A stretch of DNA of 64,000 bases, from NCBI GenBank assembly GCA_030562195.1, contig CM060199.1, positions 42,226,722 through 42,290,721 on the forward strand, given 5' to 3'. The stretch is from Nipponacmea schrenckii (Eukaryota > Mollusca > Gastropoda > Lottiidae). A program made the translations under genes and the position numbers. Under the pieces are notes generated by a model, which worked only from the letters and a program-made list of their open reading frames with translations, ran no database searches and had not been told where the DNA came from. Positions 1 to 9,351 of the stretch are shown piece after piece; positions within the stretch are counted from its first letter, which is position 1; each line of letters starts with the position of its first letter.

Positions 1-1255
1 ATTGAAACAGACAGGCCAAAACATCTGATTTTCTGGGAGCATATGGCCAAAGCAACGAGGTATCTGTGTGCAAAGAATTTTTTGGAAAAACGTTATTTTC
101 TACTGACGTAATTCGCTGACCTATATAAATGCTAAATTGAAAGTTTACCCGGATGTGCCACGCCCATCTCATTTTTTTTTGCGTAAATCTAATAACATTC
201 AAAATATATATTCACGGTACAAATTTGAAGCTTGTACATTTAAAAGATCACGAGATATGCACAAATACATTTCAAAAAGGCAAAATGTACTTTAATTTAA
301 AAAGTGCAAAAATTAAATTTTCATTTTAAAAACTTTTGTTATACATTGCTGGAAAGTGGACAAAAAGCGCCTTAAGAATCTGAAAATAATAAACCTCTAA
401 ATTAATTAGGTCACGCTTTAAAGCAGTCCAAAGTTGTGAATTTTGCTGTATTTAGGCACCTATAAAACCGGAAGTGGACGTCGGAGGTTAAAATGTCAAA
501 GTATTAAATGATAGACACGGTCAATGACCTTTGACCTACTAAAGTTCAAGGTCACCAAGGGTCAAGGTGACGAGAAATAAGCTTTCAAAATTAGAAAAAA
601 ATCAACCGGTTTCCTATTGTCGAAAAATTGCAACAGACAGGCCGAATTATCTGATTTTCTGGAATGAAGTGGCCAAAGCAATGAGGTATCTGTGTGCAAA
701 GTACTTTTTTTAAAAACGCTATTTACTGCAGCCGTAATTCGCTGACCCATATAAATGGTAAATCGGAATTTTACCCGGATGTGCCACGCCCATCTCATTT
801 TTTTTATGTAAATCTAATCACATTCAAAATGTATATTCACGTTACAAATTTGAAGGTTGTACATCTTATAGATCACGAGATATACACACATACATTTCCA
901 AAAAACGTAAACACGACAAAATGTACTTGAATTTTCAAAAATCAAAAAATTCAATTTCCATTATATAAACTTTTGTTATATATCGTTGGAAAGAAGACAA
1001 AAAGCACTTTAAGAATCTAAAAAAATTAACACTCTAAATTAATTAGGTCACGCTCTAGAGCAGTCCAAAGTTGAAAATTATGCTGTTTTCGGGGAGTTAT
1101 AAAACAGGAAGTAGACGTCGGAGGTCAAAGGTCAAAGTATCAACTGATAGCCAAGGTCAATGACCTTTGACCTACTTAAGGTCAAGGTCATCAAAGGTCA
1201 AAGTCACGAGAAATAAGCCCCCAAACTTCGAAAAAATTCAACCGGATGTTGCAAA
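1..1255. repeat. Tandem dimer of a ~627-bp repeat
   Basis: Two head-to-tail units (about 1-627 and 628-1255) align over their length. Both start with ACAGACAGGCC near the left edge, share TGTGCCACGCCCATCTCATT (near 155 and 781) and end in a block rich in AGGTCA/TGACCT half-sites (480-580 and 1118-1218). Divergence of roughly 10-15% by eye marks it as old. I see no coding potential; short open frames inside are chance. The left unit may begin before the window. Confidence 0.8.
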
Positions 1256-1678
1256 AATGCGAAAGCGAAATTCAAAAATCGACTTCCAATGTTTTGTTGC
1301 AATTTTTATGTTCTTTCATTTGACACCAAAATTATCTCAATCGGACAAGCCATAATGTTTGAATTAAATTCGCTCAATTTCAGAAAAATCAAAATGGCGG
1401 CGAAAGTTGCGCATGCGGCCTTGATTTTATTTTCTTCGTTTTTTTGTATGGCTAATGGCTACCCGATGAAACAAGTTTGAATCTCATACATTAATAAAAT
1501 CGGAAGTTATTAAACCAGACGTAAAACTCCATTTTTTGACGCAAAAATTTTGACCTACTTTTTGAAAATCATTTCGTGGGCTTCTTATGCTCAATTTTTT
1601 TTAGATGAATCGCACTAAAAACAACAAAGTTGCAAAAAATTGCAAAATACGGCTAAAAAATGTGTGCAACGAATTTTT
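1256..1678. other. Spacer, nothing recognised
   Basis: AT-rich DNA between the tandem repeat and the first HINE element. Short open frames on the + strand lack any recognisable motif. No RNA gene or element end was seen. Confidence 0.5.
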
Positions 1679-2668
1679 ATACGCCCACATGGAAATGTGG
1701 ACGTATATTGCCGTCGCCCCTGTCCGTCCGTCCGTCGGTCCGTCCACATTTGTTGTATCCACGATAGAGGCTACAGTTTTTATCCGATCTTAATGAAACT
1801 TGGTATACATGTATATATTGATGATATCTCGGTCAAGTTCGAAAATGGAAATTATCGCATGAACGTTTTTTGAGTTATTGCACTTGACTTAGTAAAAACG
1901 CGTCAAATTTGGGTTGTATCCACAATAGAGGCTACAGTTTTTATCTGATCTTAATGAAACTTGGTATACATGTATATATTGATGATATCTCTGTCAAGTT
2001 CAAAAATGGAAATCATTGCATGAACAGATTGTGAGTTATTGCCTTGACTTAGTAAAAATGCGTCAAATTAGGGTTGTATCCATGATATAGGCCACAGTTT
2101 TTATCAGAAATTCAAATTTGACGATTTTTTGAAGAATAGTTTATGAGTAATTGCCCTTGACTAAGTAAAATTGCGTAAAAATTCATTTTCTGTAGACACT
2201 ATAGAAGCTACAATTATCTATGGATTTTAATGAAACTTGGTATGAGCATTGGAATTGATAAGAGGGCAGTCAAGTTCGATTTGGACGATTTTGCGATTAA
2301 CAGTTTTGGAGTTATTGCCCCTGCCTCTATATTTGTTGTAGACAAAATAGAAGCTACAATTTTCAATGGATTTAAATGAAACTTGGTGTGAGCATTAGAA
2401 TTGATAAGACACAGTCAAGTTCGAATTTGATGATTTTTCGATGAACAGTTTTTCAGTTATTGCCCTTGACTTAGTAAGATTGTGTCAAAATTTTTTTGTG
2501 GTTCAATAGAAGCTACAATTTTCAATGGATTTTGATGAAACTTGGTGTTTTTGAGTTTTTGCCCTTGACTTCAATATCCATTTAGTGAATGTTTTTGAGT
2601 CATTGCTCTATTTATTTTTCAAATTCAATGCTGCCAGTGGGCGTATGTTATCTTGCCTGGCAAGCTAT
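1679..2668 (+). mobile_element. Pearl/HINE-like non-autonomous element, copy 1
   Basis: Starts TACGCCCACATGG and ends GTGGGCGTA followed by a terminal palindrome CTTGCCTGGCAAG at 2652-2664. The 5' part has a CGTC microsatellite (1718-1745), and the middle holds about five degenerate copies of a ~160-bp core (for example ATAGAGGCTACAGTTTTTAT at ~1765 and ~1925). Subterminal inverted repeats, a tetranucleotide microsatellite, core repeats and a 3' hairpin are hallmarks of Helentron-associated elements and bivalve pearl elements. No protein is encoded; mobilisation in trans by a Helentron is inferred from the family. Confidence 0.75.
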
Positions 2669-2985
2669 CTTTGAAAATTGAAATGTTTGAACTGCTATCT
2701 GATCAGAAGTTACTTGCAGATTACAAAAATGAAAACCGGAAGAAAATTTATCAAAAATTGCGCCAGCTAGAGCCAATTTGCTACTTTTTAGACAAGTTGC
2801 AACGCAGCACTTCCAGTTGTGCAAAAATGTTTCATTTTATATTCATTAGAAACGTCGCCAATACAGAAGGTCTGGAGAAGTTGAGAAAAAATTGCAACTA
2901 TTGCAGCCTAGGCTGTGTGAGGTGTGTAAATTTCGAAAAAAAAAAAAAAAAAAAAAAGACATTTCGAAAACAAACCCACAATTAA
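2669..2985 (+). other. Unrecognised segment with an A-run junction
   Basis: A segment with a weak 110-aa open frame (2653-2985) that matches no family I know, ending in an A-run at about 2938-2957 directly before Polinton fibre sequence. It could be a short retroposed tail or chance sequence; I do not call a gene. Confidence 0.4.
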
Positions 2986-3561
2986 TCTAGAAACGAAACT
3001 TAATGATGACAGTAAACTAACAGAAATTAAAACTTATGTTCAACAACAATTAGTTAATGTGGTTGATAAAACTCGGTTAGAGAGATTAAGATCATTAATA
3101 TCCAAATTAGATGATAGAATTACAAAAGAGAAAATAGATTTGAAACAACTAATAGATAATATTAAACCAGGTATAAGCGAAGAAAGACTGAAACAAGAAT
3201 TATCTATATTTGAAATTAATAATAACAACGAGCTAGCAGAATTAAAACCTATATTCAACAACAATTAGTTAGTGTAGCCGATAAAACGCAATTACAAAAT
3301 TTAAATTTATTAATAACCCAATTAGATGATAAAATTACCAAACAAAAATCAAATGTAAAACAACTAATAGCTAATATCAAACCAGGTATAAGCGAAGAAA
3401 AATTAAAACAAAAATTATCTGATTTAGAAACTTAGCTTAATGATAACAGTGAACTAACAGAAATTAAAACCTATATCGAGCAGCAATTAGCTAATGTTGT
3501 AGACAAAGCACAGTTAGAAAGATTAAAATCATCCATATCTGAATTAGATAAAAAAAATTGA
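2986..3561 (+). pseudogene. Coiled-coil fibre protein, 3' part (A1)
   Basis: Encodes repeats of a ~75-residue unit built from heptads, recognisable by LKQLIDNIKPGISEE and LTEIKTYVQQQL, as in copies B and C. Open pieces run from 3059 to 3268 and onward in other frames; an in-frame TAG at ~3433 and frame changes break the gene. The 5' head with the phage-tail-like DMNNFKITNL motif is absent. The family role, inferred from the coiled coil and from the position after the protease gene in the other copies, is a trimeric virion fibre. Confidence 0.75.
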
Positions 3562-3586
3562 GTCAAGACACATAAAAAAGGAAAAG

Positions 3587-4481
3587 ATGTTTAAAGAAAT
3601 TAATATAAAATTTCTACCTAAAGAAACTTACTTTAGTTTACCTTTTAATGATGGTATTTTAGAAAAGTATGGATTTGTTGCAAAATACAAAGGAAAATTA
3701 ATTCAGCAATCTAAATTTAAAGCTGTTTTTGAGAAAAGTAACGTTGCAAAATTTGAACTTGCTAGTTCAGCAGATCATAATGAAGCGGTTATTACTATAA
3801 AATTTCCCTTTAAATTAAAAATAAAAGCAGTAATTTTTTCTCAAGGGTTTCCTTCAGGTCAAGCAGTTTTTCTTACAGAATTTTTTACAAAAGGGTGGAG
3901 GAACTAATAAAATCAAAAATGTTGATATTATTTATTAGATAAAACTTTTTATTTTCACAGAATACCAATTGATTCAGATTTTGTTTATGGATTTGAATAT
4001 AGAATAAAGCTTAACCCATCTGATGTATTAACTATTACCGAGTATGGTTTATTATTCCTTGACTTGGTATTAATGACAAATGAAAAACCACAAATTTTTA
4101 ATTCGATAAATAATAAGGAATTACAAAAGGAGGGAAGAAAATCATATACATTTTTAAAATGGAAAGAATTTGAATATATAAGAATTTATTTCAATTTTGA
4201 TAATATCTTTACTTCAACTGATGTTCATAAATCTCAAGTAAATAAATTATTTGTAACAAATCCCGCATTGCAAATTGAAAAAAAATGTAGATTTCTTTGC
4301 ACGTTTTAAAATAGAAAGTATAAGTGAATGGCCAGGGGAATATGATTTTCCTAAAAATGTTAATGTTGTGGTTCAAGTAAATATAGTAATTATTATAGAA
4401 TGTATTGGTTATAGAGATAAAAACAATAACATATTTATTTCTGAGAAAAACATCGGTTTATCAGATATTCACTTAATTTAA
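3587..4481 (+). pseudogene. Unassigned Polinton structural protein (A1)
   Basis: The first part (3587-3907, starting MFKEINIKFLPKETYF) and later parts (4064-4309, 4275-4481) are collinear with a ~300-aa product also found, broken, in B and C. At least two frameshifts occur, near 3905 and 4285. I do not recognise a family. It follows the fibre gene closely, so a fibre head, penton or other minor capsid role is possible but unproven. No signal peptide or membrane segment is visible; the C-terminus GLS(D/E/Q)I(H/Q)LI is conserved in all copies. Confidence 0.65.
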
Positions 4482-4491
4482 TTCATAAAAA

Positions 4492-4976
4492 ATGAATACT
4501 GAAGATTTGACTACACAGAATTTACAAGATGTCATGATACGAAAACAAAAAGAGTTAGAAGAAAATTCAATCATTACAAAAAGTTAACAAAATGTTGGGA
4601 GAAGGATAGACACTACTTTTTAGACTGTAAGTGTTATATCAGCTTGTCTTATAGCAACAGCAACTACTGTAACAGCAAGTATTTCTCTTCCAATATTTAT
4701 TCCATCTATCTTAGGGGCTCTGACAGCGATTCAAACATCATCATGTAGTTTAATTACTATTGGGTTTACCTCTAAAAAGAAATTATATTACAAAACCATA
4801 TCAAATTTAATACGAACATATTTGTATAAATTATTTATTTTCTTCGAAAGAAGCAAATCTGACAAAATTATTACCATAGAAGAACTCGAAGAATTTAATG
4901 AAATATTCGATGAATTAATAATTAAAATTAAATCTTTAAAAATAGAGCATAAAAACTTGAAAAAGAAACATGACTA
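4492..4976 (+). pseudogene. Two-TM Polinton protein (A1)
   Basis: Starts MNTEDLTTQNLQD and is collinear with the intact 161-aa copy in B. A frameshift near 4560 and an in-frame TAG at ~4621 break it. The central hydrophobic pair (VISACLIATATTVTASISLP and FIPSILGAL onward) predicts a membrane hairpin flanked by charged helices. The stop codon overlaps the ATG of the polymerase leader (ATGACTAA at 4970-4977), the same overlap as in B and C. Function unknown. Confidence 0.7.
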
Positions 4977-5537
4977 AACCAATTAAAAAAAAGAATCAAA
5001 TGCTGTAAAACCGAAGAAAAAAATTGACCATGAATTATTTGCGAAAGTGATTTCTGATATAATTAAAGAGTTTGAAACTTTTAATGGACAAATTGAAATC
5101 GATGGACAAATTTTCGAAGATGGTAAATTAAAACAAAATATGACTTTAGCTTTCTATAATGTTGCAATGATTGGTAGAGTTGTCAGTAATATGAATGAAA
5201 AATCAGATAGTTCAGATTGATATTTTACTGGTCATATAATATATCGTACAGACAATTTCAAACCAATCGAAAGATCAAACGTAGGTAAAGGAACGCAACT
5301 GCTATTTACCATCAAAGAATACGTTGGAGAATATTGTTATATTCCAACTGACGGAGCTTGTTTTATAAAGTGTGTAAATTATGCTTTAAAACGTGATTTG
5401 ACAAAAGAATTTAATGATTTTATTTATTCCTATTCAAAACATAATAGGAGGGGAATAATGACTCGAGCTCGAATCGGGGAATTCAATGAAAAAAATAAAA
5501 CTTCGTTCCATATTTATAATCCTAAAGATAGAACTTT
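4970..5537 (+). pseudogene. polB: DNA polymerase B, N-terminal piece (A1)
   Basis: From GQIEIDGQIFEDG through GEYCYIPTDGACFIKCVNYA to FNEKNKTSFHIYNPKDRTL it matches the N-terminal region of the polymerase gene in C. A TGA at ~5218 interrupts it (Trp in C). The putative leader ATG at 4970 lies one frame away from the body across an A8 run (4984-4991). The exonuclease and palm domains are missing because Polinton A2 begins at 5538. Non-functional. Confidence 0.75.
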
Positions 5538-5628
5538 AGTAGTAATAGAACTTACAGATATCCGGCACCCCTCCGCTTCGCTCCGCTCCGCTCCGAGCTA
5601 CCGGATATCTGTAAGTTCTATTACTACT
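5538..5628. repeat. Polinton terminal palindrome H1
   Basis: A 91-bp palindrome: outer arm 5538-5565 and inner arm 5601-5628 are exact 28-nt reverse complements, beginning AGTAGTA and ending GATATCCGG. The 35-nt loop has three GCTCC units. The outer start AGTAGT fits the AG...CT termini of Polintons. Confidence 0.9.
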
Positions 5629-5685
5629 ATTTGCCCACCCACCCTCCCTTTAAATAACCAAAAAATGTCTTAAATAAACATTCAC

Positions 5686-6641
5686 TTTAAACGTCATGAT
5701 ATATTATAACTAAATTCGTCTGCTAAATTATTAAAATTGTTTAATCAATATTCTCTTTAACATTGTTGAATATTCTCGAATTTTATTAACTGCGTAGTAA
5801 TAGTTCACATCTGTTACTTGCCAACTCATTTTGAAGCCGGTCGTGTTAATGTACAGTTTAGTTTCTGTTTACTCTAGGTGTAATATTCTTTGGACAAGAG
5901 ATTAACAGAAATATATCCAATTAAGGTATGTAATATCTATATCTAATATTGACAGTTTAATAATATCAAATTTTCGTTAGTTTGTCAATTGTAAAACTAG
6001 AACGAATGGTTTCAGAAATCGGACAATGTTTCAAAATAATTCTGAAGAAGTAACGTTCTGGAAACTAATGTGATTTGAAAATATTTATCAATCTTATACA
6101 AAACAGTTCGAGATTCTGTTCAGAAAGGTGAGTGTGTAAAATATTTAATAATAAATTCTCCATTTTATGTTTCAGTTTACGTGACAAATATTCACAGATG
6201 TGACAATCAATAAGAATACAGTATAATGGTACACGTGTTTGATCGATCAATAGAAGTTAATTACCTGTGAAACTTCCTACCTGCGTAGTTATACCTAACA
6301 ACATAACAACAGTTGGTAACTAAGGACCCGTACTGATAGTACGCTTTTCGATCATGCGCAGTTGGATAGAACAACAACATCCATAACTGACATATCCTGT
6401 CATGCGCAGATGAATAGCAACCAAATAACAATATTCGTAACTAAGGACCCGTACTAGTAGTACGCTTTTCGATCATGCGCAGTTGAGAAAACAATAATAA
6501 TTTATGATAATGTTGTATTGATTATGAACCTTTGAATTTATTTATACTTGTAATAAAATTCTTTTGTTGTATTTCTTTTAGTTTAGTTTAGTTTATTAAT
6601 ATAAATAAATAATAAATAGAGATGGTTTCTTCTCTGGATTG
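5686..6641 (+). promoter_or_regulatory. Polinton leader with repeated hairpin/CATGCGCAG motifs
   Basis: No gene is visible upstream of the 69-aa ORF. A ~48-bp block, AAGGACCCGTACT..TAGTACGCTTTTCGATCATGCGCAG, occurs twice (about 6322-6361 and 6444-6481), with another CATGCGCAG at ~6401, and once in copy C (~33790-33828). The GTAC..GTAC centre can fold back, and CATGCGCAG resembles half of an NRF1-type site. A promoter for the capsid genes is plausible by position; this is inference. Confidence 0.5.
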
Positions 6642-6848
6642 ATGTCTCTTATACCAAAGGTTACATCCTTTGTAACTAAAAACAAAGACCTTATATCCTC
6701 GGGGGCAAAAGCGATTTCATCAGTCGGGCAGGCAGCGAGTTCAATTAGCAAATTTGTCCAACAAAAAATTGAATTAGATGAATTGCGCAAAATAAGAGAA
6801 CTTAGACAAAAAGCGAAACAAGGCCAAGGATTTAAGGTGTTGGGATAA
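6642..6848 (+). CDS. Small Polinton ORF before the capsid gene
   Basis: ATG at 6642 (one codon after an upstream TTG in the same frame) encodes 68 aa beginning MSLIPKVTSFVTKNKDLISS and ending QGFKVLG. It is Ala/Ser-rich in the middle (SSGAKAISSVGQAASSISK) and then a charged helix (ELDELRKIRELRQKAKQ). It sits 23 nt before the major capsid ATG, so it is probably part of the late gene block. I do not recognise a family; an amphipathic capsid-associated or membrane-active peptide is one possibility. It has no counterpart in copy C because that part is deleted there. Confidence 0.5.
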   Translation: MSLIPKVTSFVTKNKDLISSGAKAISSVGQAASSISKFVQQKIELDELRKIRELRQKAKQGQGFKVLG

Positions 6849-6871
6849 GGCCTAAATCCTGTTATGTAAAA

Positions 6872-7289
6872 ATGGCAAAACTTGACCCGATCTTTCAACT
6901 TTATGAACCAATAGAATATACATTCAATAAGAAAAAAGAAGACTACATCATTATATCTCCAACTGTTGGGTCCAAATCTCAGATTAATGACGGAGGTAGG
7001 GTAACATTTGAAATCAATTCGTTGTCCAATTGGTTACTTCTTTCCGACGCTTACTTCCGTTGTGATTTCAAAATTAAAGATGGGGCCCTAAATCAAAATC
7101 GTTTTCCCCAACAGATGGTAACATTGGAGAACAATTTCTTCCCCTCTTTATTTAGCGAAATGGTTTTAGAAGCCGGTTCAAATATAATTGAAACAATCAA
7201 ACACCCAGGTGAGTTTGACACAATGCTTAAAACTCTTCTGTATCCAAAAAATTATACAACGGCATCGGGTTGGATGCCAGACACGGGAG
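6872..7289 (+). pseudogene. Major capsid protein, N-terminal part (A2)
   Basis: ATG in good context (AAAATGGCA) begins a capsid protein of the double jelly-roll type found in Polintons and adintoviruses. The stretches SNWLLLSDAYFRCDF, VTLENNFFPSLFSEMVLEAG and IKHPGEFDTMLKTLLYPKNY are typical of the first jelly roll. The frame is open for 139 codons and is then cut at 7290 by another Polinton end, so only about 30% of the protein remains. Copy C holds the complementary C-terminal two thirds (33866-34801). Confidence 0.75.
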
Positions 7290-7476
7290 AGTAGTAATAG
7301 AACTTACAGATATCCGGCACCCCTCCGCTTCGCTCCGCTCCGCTCCGAGCTACCGGATATCTGTAAGTTCTATTACTACTATTTGCCCACCCGCCCTCCC
7401 TTTAAATAACCAAAAAATGTCTTAAACATTCACTTTAAACTTCATGATATATTATAACTAAATTATTAAAATTGTT
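7290..7476 (+). mobile_element. Polinton A3, left end with palindrome H2
   Basis: H2 (7290-7380) is a 91-bp palindrome with exact 28-nt arms (7290-7317, 7353-7380) and a three-unit GCTCC loop, identical to H1 as far as I can read. It is followed by ATTTGCCCACCCGCCCTCCC and the same degenerate terminal-repeat tail as H1, until the N gap. It interrupts the capsid gene of A2, so three Polinton segments are stacked here (A3 in A2 in A1), unless an assembly join explains one of them. Confidence 0.8.
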
Positions 7477-7976
7477 NNNNNNNNNNNNNNNNNNNNNNNN
7501 NNNNNNNNNNNNNNNNNNNNNNNNNNNNNNNNNNNNNNNNNNNNNNNNNNNNNNNNNNNNNNNNNNNNNNNNNNNNNNNNNNNNNNNNNNNNNNNNNNNN
7601 NNNNNNNNNNNNNNNNNNNNNNNNNNNNNNNNNNNNNNNNNNNNNNNNNNNNNNNNNNNNNNNNNNNNNNNNNNNNNNNNNNNNNNNNNNNNNNNNNNNN
7701 NNNNNNNNNNNNNNNNNNNNNNNNNNNNNNNNNNNNNNNNNNNNNNNNNNNNNNNNNNNNNNNNNNNNNNNNNNNNNNNNNNNNNNNNNNNNNNNNNNNN
7801 NNNNNNNNNNNNNNNNNNNNNNNNNNNNNNNNNNNNNNNNNNNNNNNNNNNNNNNNNNNNNNNNNNNNNNNNNNNNNNNNNNNNNNNNNNNNNNNNNNNN
7901 NNNNNNNNNNNNNNNNNNNNNNNNNNNNNNNNNNNNNNNNNNNNNNNNNNNNNNNNNNNNNNNNNNNNNNNNNNNN
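7477..7976. other. Assembly gap of 500 N
   Basis: Exactly 500 N, a conventional placeholder for a gap of unknown size. Left of it is the left end of a Polinton on +; right of it is a polymerase gene on -. In a whole element about 5 kb of capsid, ATPase and polymerase genes would lie between them. Confidence 0.98.
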
Positions 7977-8209
7977 TTTTTCATTCATATTATCGACAAC
8001 TCTGCCAATCATTGCCACATTAAAGAAAGCTAAAGTCATATTTTGTTTGAATTTTCCATCTTCGAAAATTTGTCCATCGATTTCAATTTGACCATTAAAA
8101 GTTTCAAACTCTTTAATTATATCAGAAATCACTTTCGCAAATAATTCATGGTCAATTTTTTTCTTCGGTTTTACAGCATTTGATTCTTTTTTTTAATTGG
8201 TTTAGTCAT
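7977..8209 (-). pseudogene. polB: DNA polymerase B, extreme N-terminus (B)
   Basis: A putative leader ATG at 8209 overlaps the stop of the two-TM gene (ATGACTAA), followed by the same A8 run and one-base frame offset as in A1. The body reads ISDIIKEFETFNGQIEIDGQ and continues to DNMNEK, where the N gap begins. Only the first ~60 residues of the body are visible, so function cannot be judged. Confidence 0.6.
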
Positions 8210-8687
8210 GTTTCTTTTTCAATTTTTTATGCTCTATTTTTAAAGATTCAATTTTAATTAACAATTCATCGAATATTTCATTAAATTCTTCGAGTTCTTC
8301 TATGGTAATTATTTTGTCAGATTTGCTTCTTTCGAAGAAAATGAATAATTTATCTAAATATGTTCTTATTAAATTTGATATGGTTTTGTAATATAATTTC
8401 TTTTTAGAGGTAAACCCAATAGTAATTAAACCACATGATGATGTTTGAATCGCTGTAAGAGCTCCCAAGATAGATGGAATAAATATTGGAAGAGAAATAC
8501 TTGCTGTTACAGTAGTTGCTGTTGCTATAAGACAAGCTGATATAACACTTACAGTTTTAAAAGTAGTGTCTATCCTACTCCAACATTTTGTTAACTTTTT
8601 GTAATGATTGAATTTTTCTTCTAACTCTTTTTGTTTTCGTATCATGACATCTTGTAAATTCTGTGTAGTCAAATCTTCAGTATTCAT
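8202..8687 (-). CDS. Two-TM Polinton protein (B), intact frame
   Basis: A 161-aa open frame from ATG at 8687, MNTEDLTTQNLQD onward. Residues ~1-40 are a charged helix, ~47-95 contain two hydrophobic segments (VSVISACLIATATTVTAS and FIPSILGAL through GLITIGF), and ~100-161 form an acidic then Lys-rich coiled coil ending KLKKKHD. The layout resembles small membrane-hairpin proteins with cytosolic helices, but I cannot name a family. It lies between the structural gene (10 nt upstream) and the polymerase (overlapping start), so it could act at the membrane during assembly or replication; that is a guess. Confidence 0.65.
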   Translation of the reverse strand: MNTEDLTTQNLQDVMIRKQKELEEKFNHYKKLTKCWSRIDTTFKTVSVISACLIATATTVTASISLPIFIPSILGALTAIQTSSCGLITIGFTSKKKLYYKTISNLIRTYLDKLFIFFERSKSDKIITIEELEEFNEIFDELLIKIESLKIEHKKLKKKHD

Positions 8688-8697
8688 TTTTTATGAA

Positions 8698-9351
8698 TTA
8701 AATTAAGTGAATTTCTGATAAACCGATGTTTTTCTCAGACATAAATATGTTATTGTTTTTATCTTTATAACCAAGAAATTCTATAATAATTACTATATTT
8801 ACTTGAACCACAACATTAACATTTTTAGGAAAATCATATGCCCCTGACCATTCACTTATACTTTCTATTTTAAAACGTGCAAAGAAATCTACATTATCTT
8901 TTTTTTCTATATGCAATACGGGATTTGTTACAAATAATTTATTTACTTGAGATTTATGAACATCAGTTGAAGTAAAGATATTATCAAAATTGAAATGAAT
9001 TCTTATAGATTCAAATTCTTTCCATTTTAAAAATGTATATGATTTTCTTCCCTCCTTTTGTAATTTCTTATTTATCAAATTAATAATTTGTGGTTTTTCA
9101 TTTGTCATTAATACCAAGTCAAGGAATAATAAACCATACTCGACAATAGTTAATACATCAGTTGGCTTAAGCTTTATTCTATATTCAAATCCATAAACAA
9201 AATCTGAATCAATTTGTATTCTGTGAAAATAAAAAGATTTATCTAATAAATAATAATCAACATTTTTGATTTTATTAGTTCCTCCACCCTTATTTATTGT
9301 AAAAAATTCTCCAAGAAAAACTTTTCGACTTGAAGGAAACCCTTGAGAAAA
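8698..9351 (-). pseudogene. Unassigned structural protein, C-terminal part (B)
   Basis: Open from the HINE junction to the stop at 8698: KVFLGEFF, then DSDFVYGFEYRIKL, LLFLDLVLMTNEKPQI, LYTFLKWKEFE-like and VQVNIVIIIEFLGY. Collinear with A1 and C. The upstream 80-odd codons lie beyond the inserted element at 11468-11718. Apart from the insertion this half has no stop, so the disruption may be fairly recent. Confidence 0.7.

Larger units (their letters stand above)
2986..5537 (+). mobile_element. Polinton/adintovirus-like fragment A1
   Basis: Carries, in order on the + strand, the 3' part of a coiled-coil fibre gene, an unassigned structural gene, a two-TM gene and the N-terminal part of DNA polymerase B. 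This is the same order as copies B and C on their minus strand. Every gene has frameshifts or stops, so the copy is dead. Its left side ends at an A-run near 2957; its right side is cut at 5537 inside the polymerase gene by the palindromic end of Polinton A2. Confidence 0.85.
5538..7289 (+). mobile_element. Polinton A2, left end to major capsid gene
   Basis: Begins with palindrome H1 (5538-5628), then the GC-rich ATTTGCCCACCCACCCTCCC, then a degenerate start of the PLA2-side terminal repeat (AAAAAATGTCTTAAATAAAC). A ~950-bp leader, a 69-aa ORF and the first 139 codons of the major capsid gene follow before a second Polinton end (H2) cuts in at 7290. It is inserted in the polymerase gene of A1 right after GATAGAACTTT. 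Confidence 0.8.

Noticed and set aside
1605..1873. Open frames in HINE copy 1
   Set aside because: They read through the CGTC microsatellite and core repeats; the arginine/proline-rich product is an artefact of the repeat.
2937..2960. A-run as proof of a retroposed gene
   Set aside because: No target duplication and no recognisable coding sequence upstream; it may be a simple homopolymer at a breakpoint.
5538..5628. Palindromes as transcription terminators
   Set aside because: They mark element borders in six places rather than gene ends, and have no T-tract; a eukaryotic setting makes this unlikely.
5398..5673. 91-aa frame crossing palindrome H1
   Set aside because: A chance fusion of the polymerase N-terminus with the terminal palindrome (RHPSASLRSAPSYR is palindrome sequence). 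The same artefact appears at 23817-24017.
7458..8132. Long open frames across the first N gap
   Set aside because: They consist of N translated as X; no sequence supports them. The same holds for those across 51204-51703.
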